A DNA stretch of 64,000 nt from Hygrophila difformis (GCA_030278955.1 JAOANR010000004.1:20840976-20904975), one strand, 5' to 3'. Shown: positions 45,464 through 57,607, counted from the first letter of the stretch. Program-made: numbers and translations. Notes: a model not told the origin generated them from the letters alone.

Positions 45464-46379
45464 TGTTAGGTCCGTTTGCGTGGATAACCAATTAAGTAGT
45501 CCTGAAAACTAGTTCAAGCACCTTTCGTGGACACGTTAAACAGTTTAAGAAATTAAGCAGCGGAAAGTAAATAAACTGTAAAAATAAAGAACTCAAGATT
45601 TGTTGACCCAGTTCGGCACAAGCCTACATCTGGGGGATACCAATCCAGGAGATTCACTAATTGTTTTGGTTTGATCCTCGATCTAAACAATAGTGAATTG
45701 TTTCGCCCAACTCCAATCACCAAGCGGACTGAATTGTCAAACCAAGACACTCCCCCTGTCTTGGTGAAGATCTCCCCGACCTTGCTTCAATCCCTTGAAG
45801 GCTTCTCCTTCAAGTTTGCCCTTGGTCGAAACCTGTTGGCGACTCTCCTTGATCTTTTCAGTTAAGCTCTTGAGTTTGACGACTCTTTGAAAGCCTTGAT
45901 TGAATCCGTCTACTTCAATCAAGTACACAGTAGCACTCTATCGATCAATCCACCCAAGGAAGTGTTGATCGGATTTCTTCCTTCGAAACGATAACTCACG
46001 AACACGGAAGGAATATGATTCTCTCTTTACAAATGGTTTCAATCGCCCAAGGGTGTAAGTCAATTCATTCGTCATTTTGATGCATCCCTTGGCCGCCCTA
46101 TTTGAAGAGAATCACCTTGTCTCTATTCTAAGGTAGAAGATCTCCTTTCCATAAATGCGCGGATCCTTAGAATAGAGTTGCCCGAATTAAGAGATTGTAG
46201 TTTCCATACTTCGTGTGCAAGATCCGGGCAGAAGGTCAGCTAGCCGTTGGAGAATCTTCATGAGTATATTCGCCAGCTCTTCTTCCTTTACTTAGTTTGT
46301 CTGCTGTTGACGAGGTTGGTCCAACAAAGTAGTTCAGACATCGGTTGTGAACACATTTGCTCAAAACTGGTTCCCAACA
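45464..46379 (-). repeat. 3' LTR of SIRE-like element
   Basis: In element orientation it begins TGTTGGGAACC and ends CCTAACA. It is 916 bp, the same as its partner, with few differences. Confidence 0.93.
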
Positions 46380-46399
46380 ATCTCCTCCTTTTTGGCAGA
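46380..46399 (-). other. Polypurine tract of SIRE-like element
   Basis: On the minus strand GCCAAAAAGGAGGAGATT directly precedes the 3' LTR start TGTTGGG. Confidence 0.85.
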
Positions 46400-46876
46400 A
46401 TGTGGGCCAGTATAAGAGTTGATTCAACCGATGTCTAAACAATTGACACAAGAACAATGATGTTGAAATACTTCCCATTGAAACCCAACCACCAATTACA
46501 ATGGTTCCCAATTCAAGACAAACTATACTAATGCTCCGTACAAGATAACCTATCACATATTCTAGGAGCATTCACATCACAAGTAAGCACATGGCAATAA
46601 TCATAAAATAAAGCATGTAAGATCACAATTCAATTTTTACAGGCCATTGTGCAGTTGTCCAGCAAAAACAGTAGTTCACAAAAATAGTTCAAAAAAAAAA
46701 ATTTACCCTTCTTCAGCAGAGACTTTCTTCCACCAGGCTGCCCCATGTCGATTGTAGTGCAGACTTTCTTCCACCAGGCTGCCCCATGTCGATTGTAGTG
46801 CATACCAGAGGAACCGATCAACGGCTACATCAACTTAACTCCCCCTCTGGCGCACATTTTGCCCAAAAAGGGCATG
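46400..46876 (-). other. Noncoding 3' region of SIRE-like element, with a 41-bp tandem duplication
   Basis: Positions 46720-46760 and 46761-46801 are identical 41-bp tandem copies (starting AGACTTTCTTCCACC on the plus strand). No gene is seen. The ORF-like stretches here are in the wrong frame relative to the accessory ORF. Confidence 0.75.
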
Positions 46877-49248
46877 TCACTCAGATTCCTCAGAGGAATC
46901 CTCAGCCGAGTCACTGGACTCCTCTGCTGGATTGGTATCGAAATCCTGTTCATCATCAGACCAAACATCAGGAAGCTGTCTGAACAGCTTTTCAGCAGCT
47001 TGGACACGACTGTGCACTTGAGCTTCCAGCACTTTGAGGTGGTTGATGTGGTCTGTGAGTTCATCTCGGAGCATGGAGAAGACATCTTTTGCAGGGATCC
47101 TCCCTCCTGGTCCAGCCAGGTCTGGCTTCTTCTTTGCAAGATTTGAGCAAAGTTTGAAGTCGGCAATGTCATCAGGGCGATCATGCTTGCTTCCAAGAAT
47201 GTGGAGATGCTTCAGGTACTCAGATATGAGGCCAGGGAAGGGAAGAGTGGTGTTTTACTTCCTTTTGATTGTGCCCGCGAACGCCAGCATTTGTTCGAGC
47301 ACGAGGGCTCCATAGTTGATCTCGTACTTCTGGTCTATGGCAAACAATAATTTACACATGCTTTTTGACACAACAGAGTGGTTAGCAGTGGGCATGATGT
47401 TGTGTGCACATAATTTGTAAAGCAGTGAAAACTTTTGGGTTAGGACACCAGCACTTAACCCCTTTCCTTGAAACTTTTTTCCTTCAACTCCAGTGAGAGT
47501 TTCAGCAATAGTATTCATAGGGAACTTGGCACTTCGAGAATAAACCGATTTCAGATGTGTTCGGGTACCTGGAGAAAGCGGTTCAGTGCTCTAGCTTTGA
47601 GTTCAAACAGTTGGCCATGTGCATAACTGAGTTCAAACCAGGGGCTTTTGGAGTTCAGGACTTCAGAGCTCAGGTTTGCATAGAAATGCCTAACTAGCTG
47701 TCCCTTATATTGCTTGATCTCCGTTCCCCAGAATAGAAGAGATCTGTCCTCCAGGTATTTGTGCCATCCCATTTCCTCATACCGCACAGCTGCAAATCTG
47801 ATCTCAGGGTGCACCTTCATCCTTTCCAGAACAGGTGAGAAGTATTGTTCGGACACTACATAGTAGAAGGCCGTGGATATGGCATTTCTAGCATCAATGA
47901 TCTCTGGCTCATGTTCTTCAGACGAGGACAAGACAATTTTTCTATTCTTGGATCCAGTGGCCTTGGAAGACTCTTCAGGTTCAGACCGAGTCCGCCTTTT
48001 GGGTTCAGACTCCTGAGGTGAACGCCTTTGTGGAGTAGGCTCTCGGGTTTCTGGCTGGGTCACCGTTTCCTGCACAGTGACTGGTTCAGTATTGACATCG
48101 ACTCTTTCTTCAGATTCTTCCTCTTCGGAGCTTTCTTCATCGGATTCTTCCTCCTCGCTTTGAGTGTCTTGAGATCCCAACTCCTCGGACTGGTTGTCAG
48201 TGGGATTCTCCCCCTCAAGTGGTTCCTGGGCATCGATTTGAGGGTGCTCAGAGTCTCCTTCGGACTCATTATTCTGGTCGTCTTCAGAGTCTGATGAGCT
48301 CTCATCTTCTTCGTCTTCTACTTTCTGCTCGGTGTGGACAGTAACTTGGGCAGGAACAACGGGCTCTGGTTCTTTTCTCAGAACATGCTTCCTTTTCTGA
48401 CTGGTAGTTCGAGCAATCTCTTCAGTGATCGCGTTGACAGTGATGTTTCTTCCATCATCGCTGATTTCGCTTATGGATTCGTCTTCTGAGCTTTCATCAT
48501 TAGCCTCTTCAACATAGTCTGAGTCGAGTTCTTCCTCATCAAGGGGTTCTGTGACAGGTTCGGACGCCTTCTGTGAACCAGCTTGGGTCACTGTGGTAGT
48601 GATCTGCAGGGGTTCTTCTGGGGTTGCTTCAACGGTGGTGACTGATGCTGGGTTGGTCGGAACACTTGGCACTGTTACTGCCTTCTTTGCAGGAGTTTTC
48701 TTCTTTGGCTTTTCAGTGGACACCTTTGGTGCAACTTTTGGTGCAGGTTCAGCGGATTTGATGGACACTCCTGTCTCTGTCGCATTGTCAGCGCCCAAGT
48801 TGGGAAGGTCAGCTAAGATTGCATCAATGGGTCCAAGTGCCATGGCTAGGTCAGCTTCAACTCGTTCACTGATCGAGGCGTTCTTCCTTGCAACTGCCTT
48901 CTCACGGGTCTTTGAAGTGGAAACCGCTTTTCCTTTTGCTTTCTGTACCTCTGCTTCTTTTTGTTTCAACGCTTTGGCTCCGGCTACTTCTGCTCAAATG
49001 TCGAGCGGGTCTTGAACAACACCAGTGGTTCCCTTTTCTCCGGCAGTGGATGGAGAAGAAGAAGGGAATGGAACAACAACCAAAGATGGAGTTTCCGAGA
49101 TGATTTGCTCCATGATCGCCTTCTGGACCGCCTTGGCTCGCCCCTTGGCACTGGATTCCTCAGGAGAGATCGCCTTTTTGCTTCCAGCAGTTGAGGCAGG
49201 AGTTGGGTCTTGTGATTTGGAGCCTTGGCTTCCTCTTGTCTTCACCAT
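46877..49248 (-). pseudogene. Accessory ORF of SIRE-like element
   Basis: It starts MVKTRGSQGSKSQDP at 49248. One frame runs to 47551 with a single TGA at 48994-48996 (consistent with CGA to TGA). A frameshift near 47555 moves to a frame that continues to 46877 with one TAA at 47255. About 790 codons in all. The N-terminal half is Lys/Ala- then Glu/Ser-rich and very acidic. The later part (EEMGWHKYLEDRSLLFWG, QYKGQLVRHFYANL, RALNRFLQVPE) has the pattern of the plant 'putative transposon protein' domain. A coiled-coil-like, acidic C-terminus follows. In this lineage the ORF after pol is often called env-like, but I see no signal peptide or membrane span. Function is unknown. Confidence 0.75.
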
Positions 49249-49687
49249 GGTTTCTGAAAAAGAAAGGCTTTTGGCAAGAACAAGTGAAGAGGGATGTGTG
49301 TTTTAGAGAGAAAACTAGAGAGTATTTGAGGTCGAGAGAGGGTGAATGCAAAAGGAAATCTGATCACTATCAAATCTTATGGAGGTAGTAAACAATTTCC
49401 CTTAGTTTAAAATATGGTAAGAAGATCACAACTTCCCATAACCGCAATCATCACGTTTTTGAATGGGGATATGCAAATAACCGTTCCCGCCTCAGCTCTT
49501 GACAGTTTGGGCTGTCACATCAATTTTGAATTTTGAAATTTTGAAGAATAACTTCCTTAGTAAAGAGATCCTGCGAATTATACTTAACAAGATAGTTAGA
49601 ATAACATAATTAAGGTAATAAAATATAAAATTACACAAAATATGGAAATTGCAAAAATAAAAACTTATTCCACAATTTTCGGGGTTT
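49249..49687 (-). other. Spacer between pol and accessory ORF
   Basis: Noncoding and partly AT-rich. It would contain the leader of the accessory ORF. Confidence 0.6.
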
Positions 49688-51274
49688 TTATGTGATTGTG
49701 CAAAGGCCAAGATCTCTTCTCAATTTTTCAAATCTCTCGCGATCAAGAGCCTTAGTGAAAATATCCGCATGTTGCTCAGTAGTTCCGACATGGTGTATGG
49801 ACACTATTCCTTCTTCAACAAGATCCCTTATGAAGTGGTGTCTAAGGTCAATGTGCTTAGTTCTCCCATGTTGAACTGGATTCTTTGAGATGTTGATCGC
49901 GCTCATGTTGTCACATAGTATAGTGAGGACTTCTTGATCAATTCCATAGTCGAGCATCATTTGCTTCATCCATAGCAATTGTGCACAGCAACTTCCAGCT
50001 GCAATGTATTCAGCTTCGGCAGTTGATAGGGAGATGGAACTTTGTTTCTTGCTATACCAACTAACTAGGTTGGTTCCAATGTAAAAGCATCCTCCGGTTG
50101 TGCTTTTTCGATCATCCGCATCACCTGCCCAATCTGCATCACTATAACCAAGTAGTGAAAGATTAGATTCTTTAGAATACCATATACCAAGATCACTCGT
50201 CCCTGAAACATATTTGATCACTCGTTTGGCGGCTTTTAGGTGTGACTCCTTGGGATCGGCTTGGTAGCGAGCACACACTCCTACTGCATAGCTTATGTCA
50301 GGTCGACTTGCAGCTAGGTATAGGAGGCTTCCAATGATGCTTCGATAGAGTTTCTGATCAACACTTTGACCACTGGGATCTTTGCTCAATTTATCATTCG
50401 TCCCTATAGGCGTTCGGACAGGTTTGCTGGACTCCATGCCAAACTTCTTTACAATGTTTCGGGCATACTTTGTTTGGCTTAGAAATATTCCATCTTTCTT
50501 CTGAGCAACCTGCAAGCCAAGGAAATAAGTTAGTTCCCCTACCATGCTCATTTCGAACTCCTTACCCATTAATTCGATGAAATGGTCTTTGAGCACATGG
50601 TGAGTTGATCCAAAAACAATGTCATCGACGTAGACTTGAGCAATGAGGATTCCTTTGTTTTCTCTTTTGATAAAGAGAGTCTTGTCCAAGCTTCCTCTTT
50701 CGAATCCATGTTCAAGCAGGTACTTGGAAAGCCTTTCGTACCAAGCCCTAGGAGCTTGTTTCAATCCATAGAGTGCCTTGTTGAGCTTGTAGACATGTTG
50801 AGGATGATGGGGGTCTTCAAACCCTTTAGGCTGTTCTACGTACACTTCCTCATTCAGCCAACCATTTAGGAAGGCACTTTTGACATCCATTTGATAAAGC
50901 TTGAATCCTAGCGAGCATGCGATGGACAGTAGGAGTCGGACTGCTTCAAGTCTTGCTACAGGTGCAAATGTTTCACTGAAGTCGACATCTTCGACCTGGG
51001 TGTAACCCTGAGCAACTAACCGAGCTTTGTTCCTTGTAATATTCCCTTTTTCATCACTTCTGTTACGGAAGATCCACTTGGTTCCGATTATGTTCTTGTC
51101 TTGAGGTCTTTCAACCAGGGTCCAGACTTCATTTCTTTCAAACTGGAGTAGTTCATCCTGCATGGCATTTATCCAGTGTTCATCTTGAAGAGCTTCTTCA
51201 ACTCTGGAGGGTTCGATCTTTGAAGTATAGCAGTGCAAGCCAGCTAGCTCTTTAAAGTCGATCTTTTTCCCTCA
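49688..51274 (-). pseudogene. SIRE-like RT and RNase H, intact domain but preceded by a stop
   Basis: An uninterrupted stretch from just after the TGA at 51272-51274 to 49688. RT motifs are complete, including KARLVAQGYTQVEDVDFSET, MDVKSAFLNG and QVYVDDIVFG (YVDD intact). RNase H follows with YSDADWAGDADDRKSTTG, STAEAEYIAA and CDNMSAINISKNP. It ends RRDLGLCTIT. It shares one frame with the upstream protease-integrase segment, separated only by the TGA, so it was once one polyprotein. Confidence 0.9.
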
Positions 51275-53383
51275 AGTCGTTCTCCTTTCATTTACATCAC
51301 CAATAATGTCTTCAGGGTCATGATGCTTGTGAATGCGTCCATTTAGGTCCTTTTGAGGTTCTGCTTCTCGTGACAAGGTGTCCATGGTTGGCGTTTGGAC
51401 TCTGGTGGTGGACTGGTCATCAGACGTGGGTGGAGCTGCACTATTTTGATCATCCTGACCATTGGGAGTTTCATCATCATAAGGTGGAACATCCTCTTTG
51501 CTGGTCACATCTTCTATGGTCACATTTGTGGACTCCAGTACTTTCCTTGTTTTAGGAAGATATACTCTGTATGCACGACTTGTGGTAGAGTATCCCACAA
51601 ATATTCCTTCATTACTTTTTTCTTGAAACTTCCCAACATGTTCCCTGTCATTTAGAACAAAACACTTGCTACCAAAAATATGGAAATAAGTAATTGAGGT
51701 CTTTTTACCATTCCAAATCTCATATGGAGTCATAAGAGAGTTTGGTCTTAAGTAGACTCGGTTTATGGTGTAGCATGCTGTGTTAACGGCTTCGGCCCAA
51801 AGGAATTCAGCCACTTTCTTTGAATTGAGCATCACCCTAGACATTTCTTGCAGAGTTCGATTTCTTCTTTCGACTACTCCGTTTTGTTGAGGTGTTTTTG
51901 GTGCCGAATATTCACGCTTGATTCCATGTGTTGTACAGTATTCCTCAAAGAATTGATTTTCGAACTCTCGTCCATGATCACTTCGAATTCGTTTCACCTT
52001 GGTGTCCTTTTCGGTCATGAGTCGATTGCACAGCTTCTCGAAAGCTTTGAATGTGTCGCCTTTTTCCCTGAGAAAATCTATCCAAGTGTACCTGGAGTAA
52101 TCATCAATACATACAAAAATATATTTTTTACCTCCCAAACTTTCAACTTCCATTGGACCAATAAGATCCATGTGCAATAGATCAAGACACTTGGTTGATC
52201 CAGGGTGTTCAGACAATTTGTGTGAACTCCTGTGCTGTTTATTCTTGGCACATTCGTTGCAGAGAACTGCATTTGATTTTTTGAATTGAGGAAGACCTTT
52301 GACTGCCCCGGTTCTGCTAAGTTTGATAAGATCTTTGAAGTTGAGATGTCCAAGTTTTTCATGCCACAGTGTGATGTGATCTTTTCCTGCAGCTGCACCA
52401 AAATTGCAAGTTTGAACAAGATGATAGCAATTATTTTTAGAGCGCAAACCTCTCATAATGCATTCTTGATCTTGATTGAGCACTTGACAATCTTTCTTGG
52501 TAAACTGCACCACAAGGTCCTCATCACACAACTGACTGATGCTTATCAAATTAGCTTGGAGCCCATCGACAAGGAAAACAGGAGACAATTCCTTCGAGCC
52601 ATTGTTCGCAATGGTTCCTTGTCCAACTAGGGCACCCCTTTTTCCATCTCCAAATACAACGAATCCTCCATCAATCTTTTTGTAGTGTTTGAGCAGACTC
52701 CTTTCACCTGTCATGTGTTTGGAACATCCACTGTCGAAGTACCATACTTTGTCCGCAACATTCTTCTTTTGTGAAAGAAAGGCAACTTGACATTTGTTCT
52801 GAATTTTAGGAACCCATTCGCACTTGATGGAGATCAGCTTCATCTTGATTTTGTCATTTGGCCAGGTGATAGGTTTTCCTGTTTGTAGATCTCTTACCAA
52901 GATTCCACAGTTCTTGGTTTTGTGGCCTTCAAGCTTACAATAATCGCATCTGAGTGGGATTGGAGGTGGTGGTCTTCTTGTCCATTTGTTTCTTCGTTCA
53001 GGATGGAATGATTTCTTGATAGTTCGGGGTTCACTTAGCATTCCCCCGGACACAAACTTGCTTTTCTTTTCTCCTCGTGAAGTTGAGGCTTGATATCCCA
53101 AGCTTTGTTTGTTGTTGCTCGGCCTTCCCATAGCAATTATATCATCTAACTTGGCTTTTCCTTTGTTTAGAGCCGCCAGAGTGCTTTCTGCCTTGGCAAG
53201 TTTGTCTTGAACTTCGGTGAGTTCTGTGTGAAGAGCGTCTTTCTTTCCAAGCATATTATAGTACCATAGTTTATAGTCAACTTTTTCAACCTCCAGTTCC
53301 TTGTTCTCTTTCTGAAGCTCAGCATTTTTCTCACGTAGTTCGTTCACCAGTCCAGACATCTCTGTGAACTCCTTTTCAAGTTC
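51275..53383 (-). pseudogene. SIRE-like coiled coil, second zinc knuckle, protease and integrase
   Basis: Same frame as gag's second part, separated from it by a TAG at 53384-53386. In order: a coiled coil (ELREKNAELQKENKELEVEK), zinc knuckle CDYCKLEGHKTKNC, protease with FDSGCSKHMTGE, and integrase with the HHCC region (LWHEKLGHLNFKDL ... CNECAKNKQHRS) and catalytic DDE residues in LLHMDLIGPM, IRSDHGREFEN and QQNGVVERRNRTLQ. The frame stops at 51272. Confidence 0.9.
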
Positions 53384-54690
53384 CTAATTTCTGCTTGTGA
53401 GACTCTGGAGTTGTTCCTTTAGGCTTCCATTCTCAACATGTAATTCTACTGATTCAGCAATGGATATTTCCAGTTTCTCGAAAGTTTCTTCATAGAGATC
53501 GTTAAGTTTACTGATGCTTTCATCTTGATCCCTAGAAAAAGAGCGAACCATGTTAGAGGAAACCATATTGACTGAGTTGGTACCCATACCTGTCTCAGGT
53601 TCATCATCACTATTAGAATCCCATGTGCCGACGAGGGCTACTCCATAGTTTACACCATGTTCATTAGACTCCTTCTCATCTTCAGAGTCACTGAATGTTA
53701 CTTGATAGGATTTGCTGGACTCCTTTGGTCTGAGATTGGCACAGTCTTTTTTCATATGGCCTCTTCCCCCACATTCAAAGCAGATGATCTCCTTGTCATC
53801 CTCAATCTTTGAAGATTTTGGTTTATTTTTGTCGAGAGGCTTCGAGCCTTTCTGAGTGGATTTTGAGTTTGATGTCCCGGCATCCTTCTTCATGGATGAG
53901 TTGAATCTAGATCTTCGGTTCTTGATGATCTGATTTAGTCTTTTAGACAGCATGGCCAATTCTTCTTCGTCACTAAAGTCATCATGATCTTCCATGGAGG
54001 AGTCATCCACATCCTTGGTCACGGATTTGAATGCCACTGTTTACTTTTGGTCCTGGGACAGTGATCCATTTCCCATGATTGTAGGATTCCCATTAGTTCA
54101 TCAACCTGCAATTTATCAAAGTCTTTGTATAGTTCAAGTGCGGCGACCTTTGCATTGAACCTTTCCGGAAGCGTCCCAATGATTTTTCCTACAATGTCCT
54201 GTTGAGAATACACTTTGCCAAGCTGAAGAGCTTGGTTGGTTAGATCACGAATGCGACCAATATATTGGCCGACTGACTCATTATCATCCATAGAGATCTT
54301 ATGAAATTGTGCATCGAGAGTAATGATTCTAGATTTCTTTACCGGAGCCATACCCTCGTAGGTATTGGCTAAAGTAGTCCAGACATCGTATGCGACCTTA
54401 CATCCAGCGATGAGTCTGTATTGATCCTTTGTGAGAGCATTGTGAATTGCATTCAGGGCTTTGGAGTTCTTTGAAGCGGCAAGCTTCTCGGCAGCAGTCC
54501 ATTCACTCCTTGGTTTGATGGTTTTTACACCGTCTTCTTCTTTTACTGGAGGATGGTATTGGTTTTCTACTGCATCCCAAGCCCCTTCATCCAGAGCAAT
54601 GAGGAAAGCCTTCATTTGATCTTTCCAGTATGCATAGTTTGATCCATCGAGCAATGGTGGTCTGGTTACAGATCCGCCTTGGTTTTCCAT
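53384..54690 (-). pseudogene. SIRE-like gag, one frameshift
   Basis: The start MENQGGSVTRPPLLDGSNYA is at 54690, shortly after the PBS. A UBN2-type gag domain extends to VDELMGILQSWEMDH. A frameshift near 54030 leads to the second frame with zinc knuckle CFECGGRGHMKKDC (about 53741-53782) and a coiled coil ending at the TAG. Domain order and many phrases match the gag of the host copia element (3666-5146). Confidence 0.9.
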
Positions 54691-54725
54691 GCTTCTTTGT
54701 CTGGATCTCGTTTTCCAAAGCGTGT

Positions 54726-54738
54726 GGCTCTGATACCA
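54726..54738 (-). other. Primer binding site, initiator-Met tRNA type (SIRE-like)
   Basis: The minus strand reads TGGTATCAGAGCC, 2 nt inside the 5' LTR end. Confidence 0.9.
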
Positions 54739-54740
54739 AT

Positions 54741-55656
54741 TGTTAGGTCCGTTTGTGTGGATAACCAATTAAGTAGTCCTGAAAACTAGTTCAAGCACTT
54801 TTCGTGGACACGTTAAACAGTTTAAGAAATTAAGCAGCGGAAAGTAAATAAACTGTAAAAATAAAGAACTCAAGGTTTGTTGACCCAGTTCGGCACAAGC
54901 CTACATCTGGGGGATACCAATCCAGGAGATTCACTAATTGTTTTGGTTTGATCCTCGATCTAAACAATAGTGAATTGTTTCGCCCAACTCCAATCACCAA
55001 GCGGACTGAATTGTCAAACCAAGACACTCCCCCTGTCTTGGTGAAGATCTCCACGACCTTGCTTCAATCCCTTGAAGGCTCCTCCTTCAAGTTTGCCCTT
55101 GGTCGAAACCTGTTGGCGACTCTCCTTGATCTTTTCAGTTAAGCTCTTGAGTTTGACGACTCCTTGAAAGCCTTGATTGAATCCGTCTACTTCAATCAAG
55201 CACACAGTAGCACTCTATCGATCAATCCACCCAAGGAAGTGTTGATCGGATTTCTTCCTTCGAAATGATAACTCACGAACACGGAAGGAATATGATTCTC
55301 TCTTTACAAATGGTTTCAATCGCCCAAGGGTGTAAGTCAATTCATTCGTCATTTTGATGCATCCCTTGGCCGCCCTATTTGAAGAGAATCACCTTGTCTC
55401 TATTCTAAGGTAGAAGATCTCCTTTCCATAAATGCGCGGATCCTTAGAATAGAGTTGCCCGAATTAAGAGATTGTAGTTTCCATACTTCGTGTGCAAGAT
55501 CCGGGCAGAAGATCAGCTAGCCGTTGGAGAATCTTCATGAGTATATTCGCCAGCTCTTCTTCCTTTACTTAGTTTGTCTGCTGTTGACGAGGTTGGTCCA
55601 ACAAAGTAGTTCAGACATCGATTGTGAACACATTTGCTCAAAACTGGTTCCCAACA
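54741..55656 (-). repeat. 5' LTR of SIRE-like element
   Basis: The 916-bp partner of 45464-46379, followed by target duplication GTTCA at 55657-55661. Confidence 0.93.
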
Positions 55657-56148
55657 GTTCATATCACAATTGAAGGAGACAGCAGGCAGTGGGTGGAGTA
55701 GCCTCTCTTTCCTCTTCTCTTATCCTCCCTTTCTCTTCTTCTCCATGTGCTTTTTCTTCTTCTCGCGGGTTTTGGGGAATGTCGGCAACCTCCCATTTTC
55801 CCCCTTTCCTTCGAAACTCTGATAAGCTTCGCCGGAGTTGAAGGGGCAGAGGACGAGTGGCGGCGTGGGAACGCGGCGCTTGGAGGAGCTCGCCGGAGGG
55901 CAAGTTGATGAGTCTGGAAGTGGTACAGCGCTGCTATGCACTGTGGTGGCACGACGGCTGATGCGACGTCCTGGTGGCTCTGGCAGCGGTGGTTGGCAGC
56001 TGTGGTGGGGAAGATTATTGGATTGTTTTTTTGTTTAAATGTTTTTATGGTTTTGTTGAATCCTATCTTCAAGTGTTTTGGCTTGTGTTATTGGGCATAT
56101 TGAAAAGGACTTGTGGGTGTTTGAATTCAATTGTTGGAAATTAGTTAT
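55657..56148. other. Sequence between two copia elements, partly GC-rich
   Basis: A pyrimidine-rich stretch (55700-55770) runs into GC-rich DNA (55830-56010) with overlapping ORFs on both strands and no family signature. It could be a 5' leader or gene fragment interrupted by the SIRE-like insertion (its other side lies left of 45459). No gene can be supported. Confidence 0.45.
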
Positions 56149-56486
56149 TGTTAAAGATATGCATGTAATTAATGCATATATATGAATGTCATAAAAGGAA
56201 GTTGCCATATTTGTTGACTTTGAATTGATACTCCGCCACCTATATTGAGTTAGGTACTAGTCATTGTATCATATTGTATAATGGCAGCCCATATGTACTA
56301 TAAATACATCAGTAGTGATGAAATGAATTGGGATATCTTTTGATCAATATTATTACTCTCTTCCATCATTCTCTGTCCAGTGCACTATATATACTTATTC
56401 CTATATTTAGTTTTCTTACTCCCGTTTCGTTATCTTTACTTATTATTTGAATAATACCATTACACTATTATTATATAAATTTTACA
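56149..56486 (+). repeat. 5' LTR of second copia element
   Basis: About 340 bp beginning TGTTAAAG. It contains a TATA box TATAAATA at 56299-56306. The right edge (TTTTACA) is set by the adjacent PBS-like sequence and is approximate because the partner LTR is cut by the window end. Confidence 0.85.
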
Positions 56487-56569
56487 ACACGTTATCAGCA
56501 CGAGTTGACTCTGCCCGGGTTACAAGAATTTGAGGTATAATTTCTTATTCCAAAACTTTCAATAAGATT
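56487..56569 (+). other. PBS-like site and gag leader
   Basis: ACACGTTATCAGCACGAG follows the LTR, a primer-site form seen in some plant copia elements. A short leader runs to the gag ATG at 56570. Confidence 0.7.
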
Positions 56570-57607
56570 ATGGCTAACCTTGCAAAGCAGGAATTTGCTC
56601 CCTTAACCATTGAAGGAAGCAATTATATGTCCTGGGCCCTAGATGTGAAAATGCATCTTACTTCAATGGGTCTGGAAGATACTATTACTGAAGGGAAAAA
56701 TCCTAGCCATCAGAATAAGGCAAAAGCCATGATTTTCTTGTGCCATCATATTGAAGAGGCACTTAAAATGGAGTACGTGACTGTGGAATCCCCACTGGCA
56801 TTGTGGGAAAAGTTGAAAGAAATATATGATAATCTTAAAAAGACGGTGCTTCCAAAAGCCCTTGATGACTGGACAAACAATGGTCTTCAGGACTTCAAAA
56901 CAGTCCGGGAATATAATTCCGCTGTGTTCAAAATTACGGCCCAATTGCAATTATGTGGGCAAAAGATATCTGAAGAAGAAATGCTTGAAAAAACGTATTC
57001 TACGTTTCATGCTAAAAACTCAGTATTGAGTGAGACATACCGTCAAAAAGGTTTTCAGAGATATTCTGATCTTATCACCTGCTTATTATTGGCTGAACAA
57101 AACAGCCTATTGCTATTGAGAAATCATGAATCTAGGCCCGCTGGTGCAAAACCGTTCCCTGAGGTGAACGCGGCTCAATCATCGAAATATGTGCGTGATC
57201 GTGGCCACTTTAAAAATCAAAATGATGATCGTGGCCAAAATCGATATCAAAATCGAGGCAGAGGTGAATCATCTCGTCAAAATAATTATCGAAATAAGCC
57301 TCGATTTGAGCAAAATCGTAGATATGATACCAGAAGGCCTTACAAACCACAACAAAGAAATTATGCAAGAAAGCATAAACAAAATGATGAAATTTGTGAT
57401 CGTTGTGGAATTAAAGGCCATATGGCTCAAACATGCCACACAGCTAAACACTTAGCTGAACTGTATCAGGCCTCGAAACGAAAAGAAAGACCAGGTGTTG
57501 AAGCACACCATAATGCCCACGATGATACTTATGATGATATATTAAATGATAATATCACGCACCTGGAAGCTGATGATTTTGTTGAGCCAGATACTGTTAC
57601 TAAATAA
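56570..57607 (+). CDS. gag: Copia Gag, intact
   Basis: 345 residues from ATG 56570 (ttATGGCTAACC). N-terminal MANLAKQEFAPLTIEG begins a UBN2/DUF4219-like gag domain that includes YMSWALDVKMHLTSMGL and AKAMIFLCHHIEEAL. A basic Arg/Asn/Gln-rich nucleocapsid stretch (about residues 215-270) leads to one zinc knuckle, CDRCGIKGHMAQTC (about residue 276). No stops or shifts. The protein would form virus-like particles and bind the element RNA. Pol is in a separate ORF 173 nt downstream, so its expression must use a different route from a simple frameshift. Confidence 0.93.
   Translation: MANLAKQEFAPLTIEGSNYMSWALDVKMHLTSMGLEDTITEGKNPSHQNKAKAMIFLCHHIEEALKMEYVTVESPLALWEKLKEIYDNLKKTVLPKALDDWTNNGLQDFKTVREYNSAVFKITAQLQLCGQKISEEEMLEKTYSTFHAKNSVLSETYRQKGFQRYSDLITCLLLAEQNSLLLLRNHESRPAGAKPFPEVNAAQSSKYVRDRGHFKNQNDDRGQNRYQNRGRGESSRQNNYRNKPRFEQNRRYDTRRPYKPQQRNYARKHKQNDEICDRCGIKGHMAQTCHTAKHLAELYQASKRKERPGVEAHHNAHDDTYDDILNDNITHLEADDFVEPDTVTK

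Larger units (their letters stand above)
45464..55656 (-). mobile_element. SIRE-like Ty1/copia retrotransposon, near complete, minus strand
   Basis: 10,193 bp with two 916-bp LTRs (45464-46379 and 54741-55656), reading 5' to 3' from right to left. TSD GTTCA at 45459-45463 and 55657-55661. Order on the minus strand is LTR, iMet PBS, gag with zinc knuckle and coiled coil, a second knuckle, protease, integrase, RT, RNase H, a long accessory ORF, PPT and LTR. The order gag-PR-IN-RT-RH is copia. The extra ORF and the coiled-coil gag indicate the SIRE/Maximus group. Coding lesions are few: in gag-pol one frameshift and two nonsense codons, in the accessory ORF one frameshift and two nonsense codons. 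Confidence 0.93.

Noticed and set aside
46825..47196. 123-residue minus-strand ORF at the end of the SIRE-like accessory region
   Set aside because: The neighbouring frame (to 46877) continues the accessory protein with its acidic C-terminus. This frame is a shadow.
48551..49015. 154-residue plus-strand ORF opposite the accessory ORF
   Set aside because: Antisense to a Lys/Ala/Val-rich stretch of the accessory ORF, with no supporting signal.
55659..56072. 137-residue minus-strand ORF in the GC-rich spacer
   Set aside because: Low-complexity Arg/Lys/Pro peptide with competing ORFs in other frames and no recognisable domain or promoter.
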